The notes: generated by a model from the sequence alone, not told the origin. A DNA stretch of 64,000 nt from an uncultured Clostridia bacterium (GCA_934662505.1 CAKUKE010000004.1:73566-137565), one strand, 5' to 3'; shown: positions 39,690 to 48,984, numbered from the stretch's first letter. Numbers and translations: made by a program.

Positions 39690-40868
39690 TTATTTTTTTT
39701 CGGAACCGTAGGTGCCGGCGGTATCTGCATAAACCGCCTTCGTATCCGCTTTCCGTCTGGAAAGCGCGGCCCGCTTCATCAGTTCTTCGTAGAACAGATC
39801 CTCGTCCAGCGGCAATTCCACCATCCTGCCAGTAAAGGCAGACAGGTGCATGGCATTGGAAAGGGTCAGGCCGCGGATACCCTCGGCGCCGTCGGCCACC
39901 AGCGGGGTGCCGCGGAGAATGGCGCCGGCCCAGGCGTTGAGCACCCCGACGTGCTGGGGGTTGCTGCCGTCGGTCTCCACCTCGATCTCCCTGACGGGCA
40001 GCTGACCGAAAACCGCCCTGTTATGTCGGGAAAAGTCCTGCTCCTTCTCGGCAAACTCCCACACCCGCAGCCGGTCGTCTTCCACCACCAGCTTGGCGCC
40101 GTCCATCTGAATTTCAAAACGGTTGGTGCCGCAGCCGTCGCCGGTGGTCGTGACGAACACGCCGGTAGCGCCGTTGGGATATTCCACGAAGGTGGTCACA
40201 TCGTCCTCCACCTCTATGTCGTGCCATTTGCCGAACTTCATGAAGGACTGAACGCGGGAGGGCATACCGCAGATCCATTGCCACAGATCCAGCTGATGGG
40301 GACACTGGTTGAGCAGCACGCCGCCGCCCTCCCCGCTCCATGTGGCGCGCCAGTCGCCCGAGTCGTAGTAGGCCTGAGGACGGTACCAGTTGGTGATGAG
40401 CCAGTTGGTGCGGCGGATCGCGCCGTACCGGCCGGACTGCACCAGCTCCCGCATCCTGCGGTAAACGCAGTTGGTTCGCTGGTTGAACATCATGCCGAAC
40501 ACCACGCCGGGGTGCCGGGCGGCTTCTTCATTCATTTCCCGCACCTGCCGGGTGTAAACCCCCGCCGGCTTTTCGGACATGACGTGGATGCCCCGCTTCA
40601 GGCAGGCGATCACGTAGGACGGGTGGAAAAAATGGGGCGTGCTGACAAGGCAGCCGTCGATCAGACCGCTGTCCAGCATGGCGAGGGCGTCGTCGAAAAA
40701 GGCGACGCAGGAAGGCAGGTTTTTCCTGCCCCATGCGATCCGGTCCGGGCGGATGTCCGCCACGGCGGCCAGTTCGATCTCGGGACAAAGCCCTTTTCGG
40801 ATGTTTTCGGCGTGGCCGGAGCCCATGTTGCCAAGACCGATGATGCCGAGCCTGATTTTTCTCTCCAT
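39690..40868 (-). CDS. Gfo/Idh/MocA family oxidoreductase
   Basis: A 392-residue NAD(P)-dependent sugar or inositol dehydrogenase-like protein. The Rossmann motif GLGNMGSGH (about 12-20) and the EKPAG motif (about 98-102) are present, with the C-terminal substrate domain from about 130 (NQCPHQLD supplying the likely catalytic His). AAGGAAT lies upstream of the ATG. It is the last gene of the minus-strand sugar-acid cluster, 118 bp after the isomerase gene. Substrate is not deducible. Confidence 0.92.
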   Translation of the reverse strand: MERKIRLGIIGLGNMGSGHAENIRKGLCPEIELAAVADIRPDRIAWGRKNLPSCVAFFDDALAMLDSGLIDGCLVSTPHFFHPSYVIACLKRGIHVMSEKPAGVYTRQVREMNEEAARHPGVVFGMMFNQRTNCVYRRMRELVQSGRYGAIRRTNWLITNWYRPQAYYDSGDWRATWSGEGGGVLLNQCPHQLDLWQWICGMPSRVQSFMKFGKWHDIEVEDDVTTFVEYPNGATGVFVTTTGDGCGTNRFEIQMDGAKLVVEDDRLRVWEFAEKEQDFSRHNRAVFGQLPVREIEVETDGSNPQHVGVLNAWAGAILRGTPLVADGAEGIRGLTLSNAMHLSAFTGRMVELPLDEDLFYEELMKRAALSRRKADTKAVYADTAGTYGSEKK

Positions 40869-40986
40869 ACCGCATATTCCTTCTTTACATCATGGCGCAT
40901 TTTTTCTGAAAAGCCGACCTGCTTTTGATATAGAAACAGAGGAAACGCCGCCCGGGAGAGTGCGTCCGTCTGCCGAAGGGACGCCC

Positions 40987-41754
40987 TTAATGGAAGCCGT
41001 GCGCCGTCAGGAAGTCGTAGCTGCGCTTCAGACAGTCGAAGGGGTCTTCGCCGTTGCAGTCGTCCTGTTCCACCAGCATGTATTGCGTCCCCGCCGCCTC
41101 GGCCATCTGAAAGATACGGTCAAAGTTCAGGTTGCCGTCGCCGACGGCCTCCATCCGCCGGTCGTTCCTGAGACCGTCAAAGCCGTAGTCCTTCAGATGA
41201 ATGCAGGGCACCCGGCCGCGGAAGCGCGCCAGCCATTCGGCAGGGTCGCCGCCGCCTGCCTGCACCCAGAAGGTGTCCAGCGTAAAGCCCATCAGCGCCG
41301 CCGGCACATCCTCCCCCAACTTCTCCAGAATCGTTTTGCCGTTGATCTTCTGAAATTCCGCCGCGTGGTTGTGGTACATCAGGTATTTGCCGTTTTTTTT
41401 CAGGGTCTCGGCTGTCGGCAGGAAGGTGTCCAGAAAGCGCTGATAATTCTTTTCCGGATTCTCTCCGGCAAACGGGTAGTACCCCAGCCCCACATACCGG
41501 CAGCCGAACGCGTCATGATCGGCCGCCACCCTGACCGGGTCGGCGGTCATTTCTTCGGCCGGCGTATGGGTCAGTACGCAGCGCAGACCGTTCTCCCGCA
41601 GCCGCTTTGCCAGCCACTGCGGTTCAAAGGCGCAGGTGCCGGAGAGCTGGACGGTTCTGTAGCCGATGTCCGCCACCTTTTTCAGGCTTTCCGCCAGGCC
41701 GTCCAGCGTCTGGCAGAAGTCCCGGATGGTATAGCATTGCGCGCCGATTTCCAT
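40987..41754 (-). CDS. sugar phosphate isomerase/epimerase (TIM barrel)
   Basis: A 255-residue AP-endonuclease-2-fold enzyme, often annotated as sugar phosphate isomerase or IolE/IolI-like. Metal ligand regions are visible: MYHNHAAEFQ (His near 144), TLDTFWVQAGG (Asp near 176), HLKDYGFDG (His-x-x-Asp near 204-207) and LVEQDDCNG (Glu near 236). AAGGAGGATG lies 10 bp before the chosen ATG. It lies between two catabolic genes in the same direction, but a 322-bp gap separates it from uxaC and the other isomerase. Confidence 0.9.
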   Translation of the reverse strand: MEIGAQCYTIRDFCQTLDGLAESLKKVADIGYRTVQLSGTCAFEPQWLAKRLRENGLRCVLTHTPAEEMTADPVRVAADHDAFGCRYVGLGYYPFAGENPEKNYQRFLDTFLPTAETLKKNGKYLMYHNHAAEFQKINGKTILEKLGEDVPAALMGFTLDTFWVQAGGGDPAEWLARFRGRVPCIHLKDYGFDGLRNDRRMEAVGDGNLNFDRIFQMAEAAGTQYMLVEQDDCNGEDPFDCLKRSYDFLTAHGFH

Positions 41755-42076
41755 GATGAGGCATCCTCCTTTTTTCCAGATCAACGTATTTTCAGACCGG
41801 CGGCAGCGCCGCCGTTCATGACGGGAAAAATGAAAAAGCATTCAGCGGGCGGCTTTTTCCCTGCAGCGGCGCCGGGCGCGCCGCAGAGGCGCAGCCCGAA
41901 GGGCCTGAAAAACCATCGCTACCCGCTGCTTTGCGCCCCCTCCGACCCCTTTATGGCAGAGGCACAGCCCACAGGCCTGAAAAACCTCGCCGGCGCAGGC
42001 GGGAAGGGCATTTGCACCGCTTCCGCGCATTTTCAGGGACAAAGCGCCGCCGTGCCGGTTGTGCTCCGGCCTTCGG
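41755..42076. other. spacer within the catabolic cluster
   Basis: No gene. Repeated AGGGCCTGAAAAACC / AGGCCTGAAAAACCTCG segments occur at about 41898 and 41973, 75 bp apart. The spacer may hold a separate promoter for the downstream pair. Confidence 0.5.
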
Positions 42077-42943
42077 TCATTTTTGACCGTTCCGTTCCGC
42101 CTGAACGTTTGCCAGCACCGTTTTCAGCGCCTGACAGGCGGCGTCAAAGGCCGCGTCGCCGGACGGGTAGGCAAACCGGCCGATTCCGCTGGTATCTCCT
42201 TCCCGCTCCAGACGGTTCAGACCGTCGAAAACGGTCAGATGGGGCTCCACCGTCACGTGATCGCCCCCCTGCGCCAGAAAAGCCTTGAGTATTTCCGGCA
42301 GACGGCCTTCTCCGCATCCGGCAGGCACCACGGTGCCGTCCGCCAGTGCGTCCTTGATGTGCAGGTATTTCACGTGACGGTGCAGCAGCTCCCAGCCCGC
42401 CAGCGTTTCCTGATGGCACTGAATATAATTGGCCGGGTCAAAAACGCCTTGCAGCGCCGGCACCTCCCGGTGAAGGGTCAGGCAGCGGGCGGCCACGTCG
42501 CCGTAAATGCCCTTTTCATTTTCATGGCACAGCGCGACGCCGGTGCCCTCCGCCGCCTGCACAAAGCAGCGCAGCCGCCGGACGACTTCGTCGTGACAGC
42601 TTTCCGGGTTCCTGCCCTGGGGAATGAAGAAGGAAAACAGCCGGATGTTCCGGGCACCGAGGATTCCGGCGATCTTCAGCGTATGGCGGAATTTTTCCAT
42701 ATGCGCCGCAAAATCGTCCTTCACAATGGAAATTTTGCCGATGGGCGAACCGACGGACCAGACGATCAGCCCGGCCGCGTCCAGCTTTTTGCGTACTTCC
42801 ACCGCCTTTTCTTCCGAAATGTCCGACACGTTTTCGCCGTCCACATGGCGGATCTCCAGCCCCTGAAGACCGTTGCGCTTCAGGGCGGCGATCTGACCAT
42901 CCATCATGGGGCTGGCTTCGTCTGCAAACGCATAAATGTTCAT
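42077..42943 (-). CDS. sugar phosphate isomerase/epimerase (TIM barrel)
   Basis: A 288-residue TIM-barrel isomerase of the same superfamily as the preceding one, but clearly different in sequence. Metal-binding regions: LCHENEKGIYG (Glu near 141), VFDPANYIQCH (Asp near 168, His near 175), YLHIKDAL (His near 194) and VTVEPHL (Glu near 230). Its ATG overlaps the uxaC stop (ATGA), so it is translated together with glucuronate isomerase. It probably converts a uronate-derived keto sugar; the exact reaction is unknown. Confidence 0.9.
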   Translation of the reverse strand: MNIYAFADEASPMMDGQIAALKRNGLQGLEIRHVDGENVSDISEEKAVEVRKKLDAAGLIVWSVGSPIGKISIVKDDFAAHMEKFRHTLKIAGILGARNIRLFSFFIPQGRNPESCHDEVVRRLRCFVQAAEGTGVALCHENEKGIYGDVAARCLTLHREVPALQGVFDPANYIQCHQETLAGWELLHRHVKYLHIKDALADGTVVPAGCGEGRLPEILKAFLAQGGDHVTVEPHLTVFDGLNRLEREGDTSGIGRFAYPSGDAAFDAACQALKTVLANVQAERNGQK

Positions 42944-44319
42944 GCTCCGTCTCCTTTATCCATGCCGAGCAGCGCCCGGGTGTTGTCATAGCTGAGCTTC
43001 CGTACCAGCGCCGCGGCGGAGTCCGGATCATACTCGCCCTTTTCGACCCAGCTGCCCACCAGCGTGCAGAGGATCCGGCGGAAATAGTCGTGCCGTGCGT
43101 AGGAAAGAAAGCTGCGGGAATCCGTCAGCATGCCCGGGAAGACGCCGAGACAGCCGTTTTCCGCCATGACCTGCAGCTGCGTCAGAATGCCCCGCTTGTG
43201 GTCGCAGAACCACCACGCGGCGCCGCAGCGGACACGGGGAAATGCACCGGCGATGGCGGCGACCTGCGCCGCGCTGCTTTCATTGAGGGTATAGAGAATG
43301 GCTTCGGGCAGCCCGCCGGCCTCGTTCATCGCGTCCAGCAGCCCGATCAGGTCGTCGCCGCGGAGGGGGTCGCCCACGGTGTCGCCGCCGCAATCAGCGC
43401 CGGCACGGCGGAACAGGTCGGTATTGGCGTTGCGGCGCACCGCCAGATGCATCTGCATGACAAGGTTCCGCTGCCGGTACAGGCCGGACAGAAAGACGTA
43501 CAGATGGCCGATCAGCCCGAGGTACGCGGGGCGGGGCACCCGTTCGCCGGCCAGCAGTCTGCGGAAGACCGCGTCCGCCTCCTGCGGGGAGGCGACGGTA
43601 TCGGGAAAAAAGGGAATGCCCACGTCGGTCACCCTGCAGCCCCGCCGCACAAAATCGTCCAGCCGCGCTTCGCAGGCCGCCTTCAGCCCGGCAAGATCCG
43701 TCACCGGGATCCCGGATGCTTCGGACAGCTTCCGCACATAGGCGGCGTAGCCGGGACGCTCCATCAGAAGCAGGCTGTCCGTTCGGAAGGACGGCAGAAC
43801 CGTGATATCAAAGGTGGGATCCTGCCGGAGCTTTTCATGCCATGTCAGGCTGTCCGTCATGTCGTCGGTGGTGCAGACGGCCTCCACATGGGACTGCGCC
43901 ATGAGTTTCCGGGGGGAAAGCCGCTTTTCCCGGATGCAGCCGTTGGCCTGCTGCCAGACGGCCTCGGCCGTGTCCCGCCGCAGGGGTGTTTCAATGCCGA
44001 AGAAACGGCTCAGCTCCATGTGAGACCACACATACAGGGGATTACCCGCCGCAAATTCCAGCGCCTGCGCATACATGAGAAATTTTTCGTGCCAGGAAGC
44101 GCCGCCGGTGATGAAGCGCTCGTCGATCCCGGCGCTGCGCATCAGCCGCCACTTGTAGTGGTCTGCGCCCAGCCACATTTCACCGATGTTTTCAAAGGGT
44201 CTGTCCTCAAAGATTTCCCGGGGGGACAGATGGCAATGATAGTCGATGATCGGCAGTTTTTCTGCTTTTTCATAGAGCGTGCGCGCTGTCTGATTTTCCA
44301 GAAGAGTACAGGTTGTCAT
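42940..44319 (-). CDS. uxaC: glucuronate isomerase
   Basis: A 459-residue uronate isomerase interconverting glucuronate and fructuronate (or galacturonate and tagaturonate). The amidohydrolase-like metal motif DYHCHLSPREI is near residues 27-37, with ENIGEMWLGADHYKWRLMR downstream and the C-terminal SYARHDYFRRILC and YDNTRALLGMD. ATG at 44319 follows AAGGGGTGG; the ATG at 44343 overlaps the -10 box and is rejected. It is first in the cluster and faces the AraC-type regulator. Confidence 0.95.
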   Translation of the reverse strand: MTTCTLLENQTARTLYEKAEKLPIIDYHCHLSPREIFEDRPFENIGEMWLGADHYKWRLMRSAGIDERFITGGASWHEKFLMYAQALEFAAGNPLYVWSHMELSRFFGIETPLRRDTAEAVWQQANGCIREKRLSPRKLMAQSHVEAVCTTDDMTDSLTWHEKLRQDPTFDITVLPSFRTDSLLLMERPGYAAYVRKLSEASGIPVTDLAGLKAACEARLDDFVRRGCRVTDVGIPFFPDTVASPQEADAVFRRLLAGERVPRPAYLGLIGHLYVFLSGLYRQRNLVMQMHLAVRRNANTDLFRRAGADCGGDTVGDPLRGDDLIGLLDAMNEAGGLPEAILYTLNESSAAQVAAIAGAFPRVRCGAAWWFCDHKRGILTQLQVMAENGCLGVFPGMLTDSRSFLSYARHDYFRRILCTLVGSWVEKGEYDPDSAAALVRKLSYDNTRALLGMDKGDGA

Positions 44320-44341
44320 AACGTTCCACCCCTTGATCTCC

Positions 44342-44423
44342 ATTATAAAACCAATCCGTTTCTGATATCAATTGCAAATCAAAGCAGGAAAACATTGCAA
44401 ATCGGAACATGGCATGCTAAAAT
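44342..44423. promoter_or_regulatory. divergent uxaC / regulator control region with direct-repeat operator
   Basis: The direct repeat ATTGCAAATC occurs at 44371-44380 and 44394-44403, 23 bp apart, about two helical turns, which suits an AraC dimer. The regulator promoter is TTGCAA (44395-44400) with a TG-extended TAAAAT (44418-44423) and a 17-bp spacer, so its -35 lies inside the second repeat (autoregulation). On the other side the uxaC -10 TATAAT is at 44342-44347 on the minus strand, with TTGATA at 44367-44372 (19-bp spacer) adjoining the first repeat. Confidence 0.7.
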
Positions 44424-44443
44424 GGCGACAGGAAGGTGACGGC

Positions 44444-45249
44444 ATGAAGGTGCGAATCGACGGCGGACGTTTCTGCAGCGAACGGCCCGCGCAGGGCGAC
44501 TATTCCATGCATATCCACAGCGATTCCCATGAAATATACTGCTTTCATTTCGGCGATGCCGAGTTCTCCGTGGAGGGCAACCGTTATCCCCTTGAGCCGG
44601 GCGACCTGATGCTCCTGCGCAAGGGCGAGGTGCACCGCCTGATCCTCCGATCTGACGCCCGCTACGAACGGTCGGTGATCAATTTCGATCTGCCGCCGGA
44701 GATGGATCCGGACGGTCGGCTGCTGGCGCCCTTCAACCAGCGGCCGCTGGGAAAAACAACCGCTACCGCCTTGCCCAGTTTCCGGACGAGCACTGGCCCC
44801 TTTATCTGGCGAAGATTGAAGCGGCGGCGGAGCCTCAGCGGAAATGGTGCTATCTGCTGCCGCTGCTCAGCGATCTTTACGACTGCTTTGAGCGGCTGAA
44901 GCATGCGAACCCCCGGTCTGAAAAGGACCGCGCCGCCGGGGTCATTCAATACATCAACCGTCATCTGGGAGACGACCTTTCTCTGGAACTGCTGGCCGGC
45001 CAGTTCTACCTGAGCAAGGCGCATCTCAACCGGATCTTCAGACAGTCGACGGGCACCACGGTCTGGGAATACATTGTGGTCAAGCGTCTGTTCATGGCGC
45101 GGGAAATGCTGATCGCCGGGCAGCCCCCTACCCGGGTCTATTCCCTGTGCGGTTTTCAGGATTACACCGCCTTTTACCGTGCCTATCGGCAGCATTTCGG
45201 CATTTCACCAAAAGATGAAAAAGAGCGCGGCAGGGGCATGACCGTCTGA
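44444..45249 (+). pseudogene. AraC family regulator split by a -1 frame change
   Basis: Read as one gene it gives 268 residues: an N-terminal cupin sensing domain (MHIHSDSHEIYCFHFG, RYPLEPGDLMLLRKGEVHRL) and a C-terminal AraC helix-turn-helix domain (LSLELLAGQFYLSKAHLNRI, GFQDYTAFYRAYRQHFGISP). The first frame ends early at 44899. The second frame must be entered at about 44755 by a -1 shift. The junction is G_GGA_AAA at 44749-44755, a slippery-heptamer pattern in a run of five A. It may be a mutation, a sequencing error in the A run, or programmed frameshifting. GGAAGG precedes the ATG. It lies divergent to uxaC and probably controls it. Confidence 0.85.
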
Positions 45250-45996
45250 AGGCGGGCGCGGCAGGACGGGCGACTGGTGCAGACGCGGTGACGTTCCCCT
45301 GCCGCTGGAGAACGGCAAATCCGGCAGGCACATGAACCGGCGCGAAGAAGTATTCCCCTCCGCGGATGGAGCATGGCGGCGCCGTCCATGCCCGCGCCGC
45401 TACGGCGCTGCTCGGGCAAGGCAGACCGCTCCGGCGGCAGCGGCGCTTTCCATGAAAAAAAGGCGGCGCGAAGCGTTTGGATTTTCACACATGCAAAAAA
45501 TTCCGCAGCGGCAGGTTGCCGCGGCGGAATTTCTGCTGTATGGGGGCAAACGCCGGGACAGCGGCGAAGGCATGGAGAACGGTTGAAAAAGCGGGAAAAA
45601 AACGGATCCCGTCGGCCGTCCTGCCGGCGCCGGGGAAAAGGCGGACGATTGTCCCACACGGCGCGTCTTACGTCCCGCTATGCTTCACGCAGGGATGAAG
45701 CAAGCCCCCGCCTGACCGAAAACCGCTGCGCAGCGCCACCGCTGCCCCGTTCGTCCGCGGAGCGTCCGTCCACAGACCGCGCAAAAGGCATGCTCATCTC
45801 AGGCAGGGCGGCGTTTGCGGCGGCTGTCCCGGGCGGCGGGTTCAGTGCCGATTTGAGAAGGCTTCCAAAGATACTGAATGCGGTTTCCCGGGGCGCGGCG
45901 GGTTCGGCCTCCGCACCCGTGCCGCGGTCTGGGGCGTACGTCGTATCGCGTAAACGCACGCACCCGCCATGCGCGTCTGTGCTGCGGCCCGGGGCG
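45250..45996. other. spacer with minus-strand terminator and short repeat
   Basis: No gene is supported despite open frames. Near its right end CCGCGGTCTGGGGCGT and GCTGCGGCCCGGGGCGTCA, about 60 bp apart, form a diverged repeat whose last unit enters the 3' end of the PHP gene. Confidence 0.5.
45495..45542 (-). terminator. long stem-loop with minus-strand T-run
   Basis: AAATTCCGC (45498-45506) pairs with GCGGAATTT (45534-45542), with inner pairing CGGCA/TGCCG. On the minus strand the stem is followed by a T6 tract. It could end the exoA-PHP transcript 450 bp past the PHP stop. Confidence 0.65.
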
Positions 45997-46782
45997 TCAG
46001 CGCTTTGCCTCCAGCCCGGGGAGGCAGCGGATGACGTTCAGCCCCAGCGAACGCAGGTACCGATCCGCCGCTTCATAGTCCGGCGTGGTCAGCCGGGCGG
46101 GGTCGTGGGCGTCCACCCCGAGGATCGCGTCGCACCCCTCCCGGGCAGCGGCTTCCCAGAAGCGGAAATAGGGATAACCCAGCCCCTGCGGGTTTTGCGT
46201 CTGCTTGTACACGCCGAACAGGTTGTATTCCAGCGGCATGTGCAGCGCCCGGGCGGCGCGGGTGATCTGCAGCGCCATGTCCTGCGCCGCATCGTCCCAC
46301 ACCGGATAGCTGGCCAGACAGACCTCCGGGTGCGCCAGACAGTCAAACAGCCCCCATTCCATGCCCGCCAGCACCTCCCGGGTGTATTTGCGCACCTGCT
46401 CCGGGGTCCGGACGCATCCGTAGAAGGGTTCGCCTGTGCTTTCGTTGCCGTGATGCCCCATCACCAGATAATCGCACCGGCTTTTCAGCTCGGCCAGATG
46501 GGCTTTGTAGTCCGGGAGCGCCTCGCATTCAAACCCGATGTAAACGGTCAGACGGTCCCGGTAGGCCGCCCGCAGCGCCGCCATGGTGGAAAGGTATTCG
46601 CCCGTTTCCTCCATCTGCATGCGTCCCGGCGCGCGGTAACCGTTCAGATAGGGGTAGGGCGCGTGGTCGGACATGCCCAGCACCGTGTAGCCGGCGCGGA
46701 CGGCCGTGTCGAAATAGTCCCTGTCCGCGCCCACGGCGTGGTGGCAGCGGACGGTATGGGTGTGGTAATTGGTCTTGTGCAT
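45997..46782 (-). CDS. PHP domain phosphoesterase (histidinol-phosphatase-like)
   Basis: A 261-residue PHP enzyme, different from the one at 29873. Metal motifs: NYHTHTVRCHHA (HxH near 7-9), MSDHAPY (Asp-His near 38-39), GFECEALPDY (Glu near 85), YLVMGHHGNE, CLAHPEV and GVDAHDPARL near 226. The last few codons are part of a diverged spacer repeat. Its ATG is 4 bp after the exoA stop, so the two share a transcript. Substrate unknown; no histidine genes are nearby. Confidence 0.85.
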   Translation of the reverse strand: MHKTNYHTHTVRCHHAVGADRDYFDTAVRAGYTVLGMSDHAPYPYLNGYRAPGRMQMEETGEYLSTMAALRAAYRDRLTVYIGFECEALPDYKAHLAELKSRCDYLVMGHHGNESTGEPFYGCVRTPEQVRKYTREVLAGMEWGLFDCLAHPEVCLASYPVWDDAAQDMALQITRAARALHMPLEYNLFGVYKQTQNPQGLGYPYFRFWEAAAREGCDAILGVDAHDPARLTTPDYEAADRYLRSLGLNVIRCLPGLEAKR

Positions 46783-46786
46783 GGGT

Positions 46787-47542
46787 TTATGCCTCGTCTT
46801 TCAGAATCAGTTCCACCGGGCAGTGGTCGGAACCGTATATTTCACTGTGAATGGACGCTCCTGCCACCCGGGGCAGCAGCCGGTCGGAGACCAGAAAATA
46901 GTCGATGCGCCACCCGGCGTTGTTTTCCCGGGCGTGGAAGCGGTAGCTCCACCAGGAATAGGCGTCCCGCGCCTCCGGGTGCAGGGCGCGGAAGGTGTCC
47001 TGAAAACCGGCGCGCAGAAGGTCGGTCATTTTTGCGCGTTCCTCGTCGGTGAAGCCCGCGTTCATCCGGTTGGTGCGGGGGTTTTTCAGGTCGATCTCCT
47101 CGTGCGCCACATTCAGGTCGCCGCAGATGACCACCGGCTTTTCCGCGTCCAGCGCCGCGGCGTAGGCACGGAAAGCGTCGTCCCACGCCATGCGGAAGGG
47201 CAGCCGCTTCAGCCCGTCCTGACTGTTGGGGGTGTACACGTTCACCAGATAAAAGCCGCCCATGTCCAGCGTCATCACCCGTCCCTCGCTGTCCATATCG
47301 TAAAGCCCCGTCCGCACGGAAAGGGGCAGGGCGCGGGTGAACGCCGCCGTGCCGGAGTAGCCCTTTTTCTCCGCGCTGTGCCAGTACTGCCGGTAGCCGG
47401 GCAAGGGCAGGTCGATCTGCCCGGGCTGCAGCTTGGTCTCCTGCAGGCAGACCACGTCCGCGTCCAGCTGCGCCACCGCGTCGGCAAAGCCCTTGCCCGC
47501 CGCCGCCCGCAGCCCGTTGACATTCCACGAAATCAGTTTCAT
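46787..47542 (-). CDS. exodeoxyribonuclease III (AP endonuclease)
   Basis: A 251-residue ExoA/XthA-type enzyme that cuts at abasic sites in base excision repair. Motifs: MKLISWNVNGLRAA (Asn near 7), CLQETKLQ (metal Glu near 34), the Tyr/Asp of GDLNVAHEEIDL (near 146-157), and the C-terminal SIHSEIYGSDHCPVEL with the catalytic Asp-His. GGGAGGATC precedes the ATG. A TATAAT lies at 47561-47566 on the minus strand. Confidence 0.95.
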   Translation of the reverse strand: MKLISWNVNGLRAAAGKGFADAVAQLDADVVCLQETKLQPGQIDLPLPGYRQYWHSAEKKGYSGTAAFTRALPLSVRTGLYDMDSEGRVMTLDMGGFYLVNVYTPNSQDGLKRLPFRMAWDDAFRAYAAALDAEKPVVICGDLNVAHEEIDLKNPRTNRMNAGFTDEERAKMTDLLRAGFQDTFRALHPEARDAYSWWSYRFHARENNAGWRIDYFLVSDRLLPRVAGASIHSEIYGSDHCPVELILKDEA

Positions 47543-47597
47543 CCTTGATCCTCCCGGAAAATTATAGCATAATTCCCCCCGAATTGGCTATATCAAA

Positions 47598-47626
47598 TTG
47601 ACAAATGTCTGCGGGCATGCTATGAT
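47598..47626 (+). promoter_or_regulatory. strong promoter of the GH125 gene
   Basis: TTGACA (47598-47603) and TG-extended TATGAT (47621-47626) with a 17-bp spacer. Confidence 0.85.
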
Positions 47627-47670
47627 AATAATGACTTTTTACCATTAGAGACAAGTGGAGGCGTTTTCAT

Positions 47671-48984
47671 ATGGATTACGCATCCTGGGTGAAACCCAGG
47701 CTGAAGCACGTCATGTGGCGGCTGTACGCTGTGGATGGGCTGGCGGATATGTTTGAAAAGTGTTTTCTCAATACGCTGGAAACCACCGCCACCGAGACGG
47801 AAGCGGGGGAAAGCTTCGTCATTACCGGCGATATTCCCGCCATGTGGCTGCGGGACAGCACCGAGCAGGTGCTCCACTACATCCGTTTTGCCAAGGACGA
47901 GCCCAAGTTGGCGGCGTGGATCGAAAGGCTGATCGCCCGGCAGACGGAGGATGTGCTCTACGACCCCTACGCCAACGCCTTCAACCGGGAAGAAAACGGC
48001 CGCCACGGTTACAACGATACCCCCGCCCCCGGCAAGCGGGTGTGGGAGCGCAAGTATGAGGTGGACAGCCTGTGCCACATGATTTATCTGGCATGGCGCT
48101 ACTACGAGGCCACGGGCAGCACCCGCTTTATGACCGACGAGTTTTATGCCGCGCTGGAGCGCATCCGCCACGTTTTCTCCGTGGAGCAGTACCATTTTGA
48201 GCGCAGCCATTATACCTTTGAAAGAACGGATTGTCCGCCCAGCGACACCCTGACAAACGGCGGCATGGGCGACCCGGTGGGCTACACCGGCATGACCTGG
48301 TCCGGCTTCCGCCCCAGCGACGACGCCTGCCGCTACGGTTATCTCATTCCCGCCAACCTGTTTGCCGCCGCCATGATGGAAAAGGCGGCGCTCATGTGCC
48401 GGCTGGACGGACGGGATACCCTGGCCGACCGGATGGAAAAGCAGGGCGGGCAGATGCGGCAGGGCGTGATGGAATTCGGCACGGTGGAGCACCCCAAATT
48501 CGGCCGCATCTATGCGTATGAAACGGACGGTCTGGGACACTGCAACCTGATGGACGACGCCAATGTGCCCAGTCTGCTGGCGCTGCCCTATCTGGGACTG
48601 TGCGACCTGCACGATGAGATCTATCAGAACACCCGCCGCTTTGTGCTCAGCAGCGAAAACCCCTGTTTTTACGAGGGCAGGCTGGCGCGGGGCGTGGGCA
48701 GTCCCCATACGCCCAGGGGCTATGTGTGGCCCATCGCCCTGTGCATACAGGCCATGACCACCGACGATGTGGCGGAACAGGCGGAATTGCTGCGCATGCT
48801 GCTGCGTACGGACGCCCGCACCGGCTTCATGCATGAAAGCTTCCATCCCGACGACGCCACCCGTTTTACCCGGGAGTGGTTCGCGTGGGCCAATTCCATG
48901 TTCGGCGAAATGCTGTACCGCTTCTACGAGGCGGGGACGCTGGAGGAGATCGTCGCCCGGGTCAAGGCGGACGGAGCCGAATAA
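47671..48984 (+). CDS. GH125 exo-alpha-1,6-mannosidase
   Basis: A 437-residue glycoside hydrolase family 125 enzyme, which removes terminal alpha-1,6-mannose, for example from N-glycan cores. The family's ITGDIPAMWLRDSTEQVLHY is near 51-70, YDTP-type acid region near 114 (NDTPAPGKRVWERKYEVDSL), and MTWSGFRPSDDACRYGYLIP near 208-227. No signal peptide, so it acts on imported oligosaccharides. It is a single-gene unit with its own strong promoter and terminator; no sugar transporter is adjacent. GGAGG lies 11 bp before the ATG. Confidence 0.93.
   Translation: MDYASWVKPRLKHVMWRLYAVDGLADMFEKCFLNTLETTATETEAGESFVITGDIPAMWLRDSTEQVLHYIRFAKDEPKLAAWIERLIARQTEDVLYDPYANAFNREENGRHGYNDTPAPGKRVWERKYEVDSLCHMIYLAWRYYEATGSTRFMTDEFYAALERIRHVFSVEQYHFERSHYTFERTDCPPSDTLTNGGMGDPVGYTGMTWSGFRPSDDACRYGYLIPANLFAAAMMEKAALMCRLDGRDTLADRMEKQGGQMRQGVMEFGTVEHPKFGRIYAYETDGLGHCNLMDDANVPSLLALPYLGLCDLHDEIYQNTRRFVLSSENPCFYEGRLARGVGSPHTPRGYVWPIALCIQAMTTDDVAEQAELLRMLLRTDARTGFMHESFHPDDATRFTREWFAWANSMFGEMLYRFYEAGTLEEIVARVKADGAE

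Noticed and set aside
42360..42380. Partial parS-like TTTCACGTGA inside an isomerase gene
   Set aside because: Only 10 of 16 positions form the core and the right arm does not match, so a chance match is likely.
44320..44343. ATG at 44343 as the start of uxaC
   Set aside because: It overlaps the -10 box TATAAT on the minus strand; ATG 44319 has a ribosome binding site.
45373..47052. 559-residue plus-strand frame over the spacer, PHP and exoA genes
   Set aside because: It runs antisense to two clear enzymes and through a repeat-bearing spacer.
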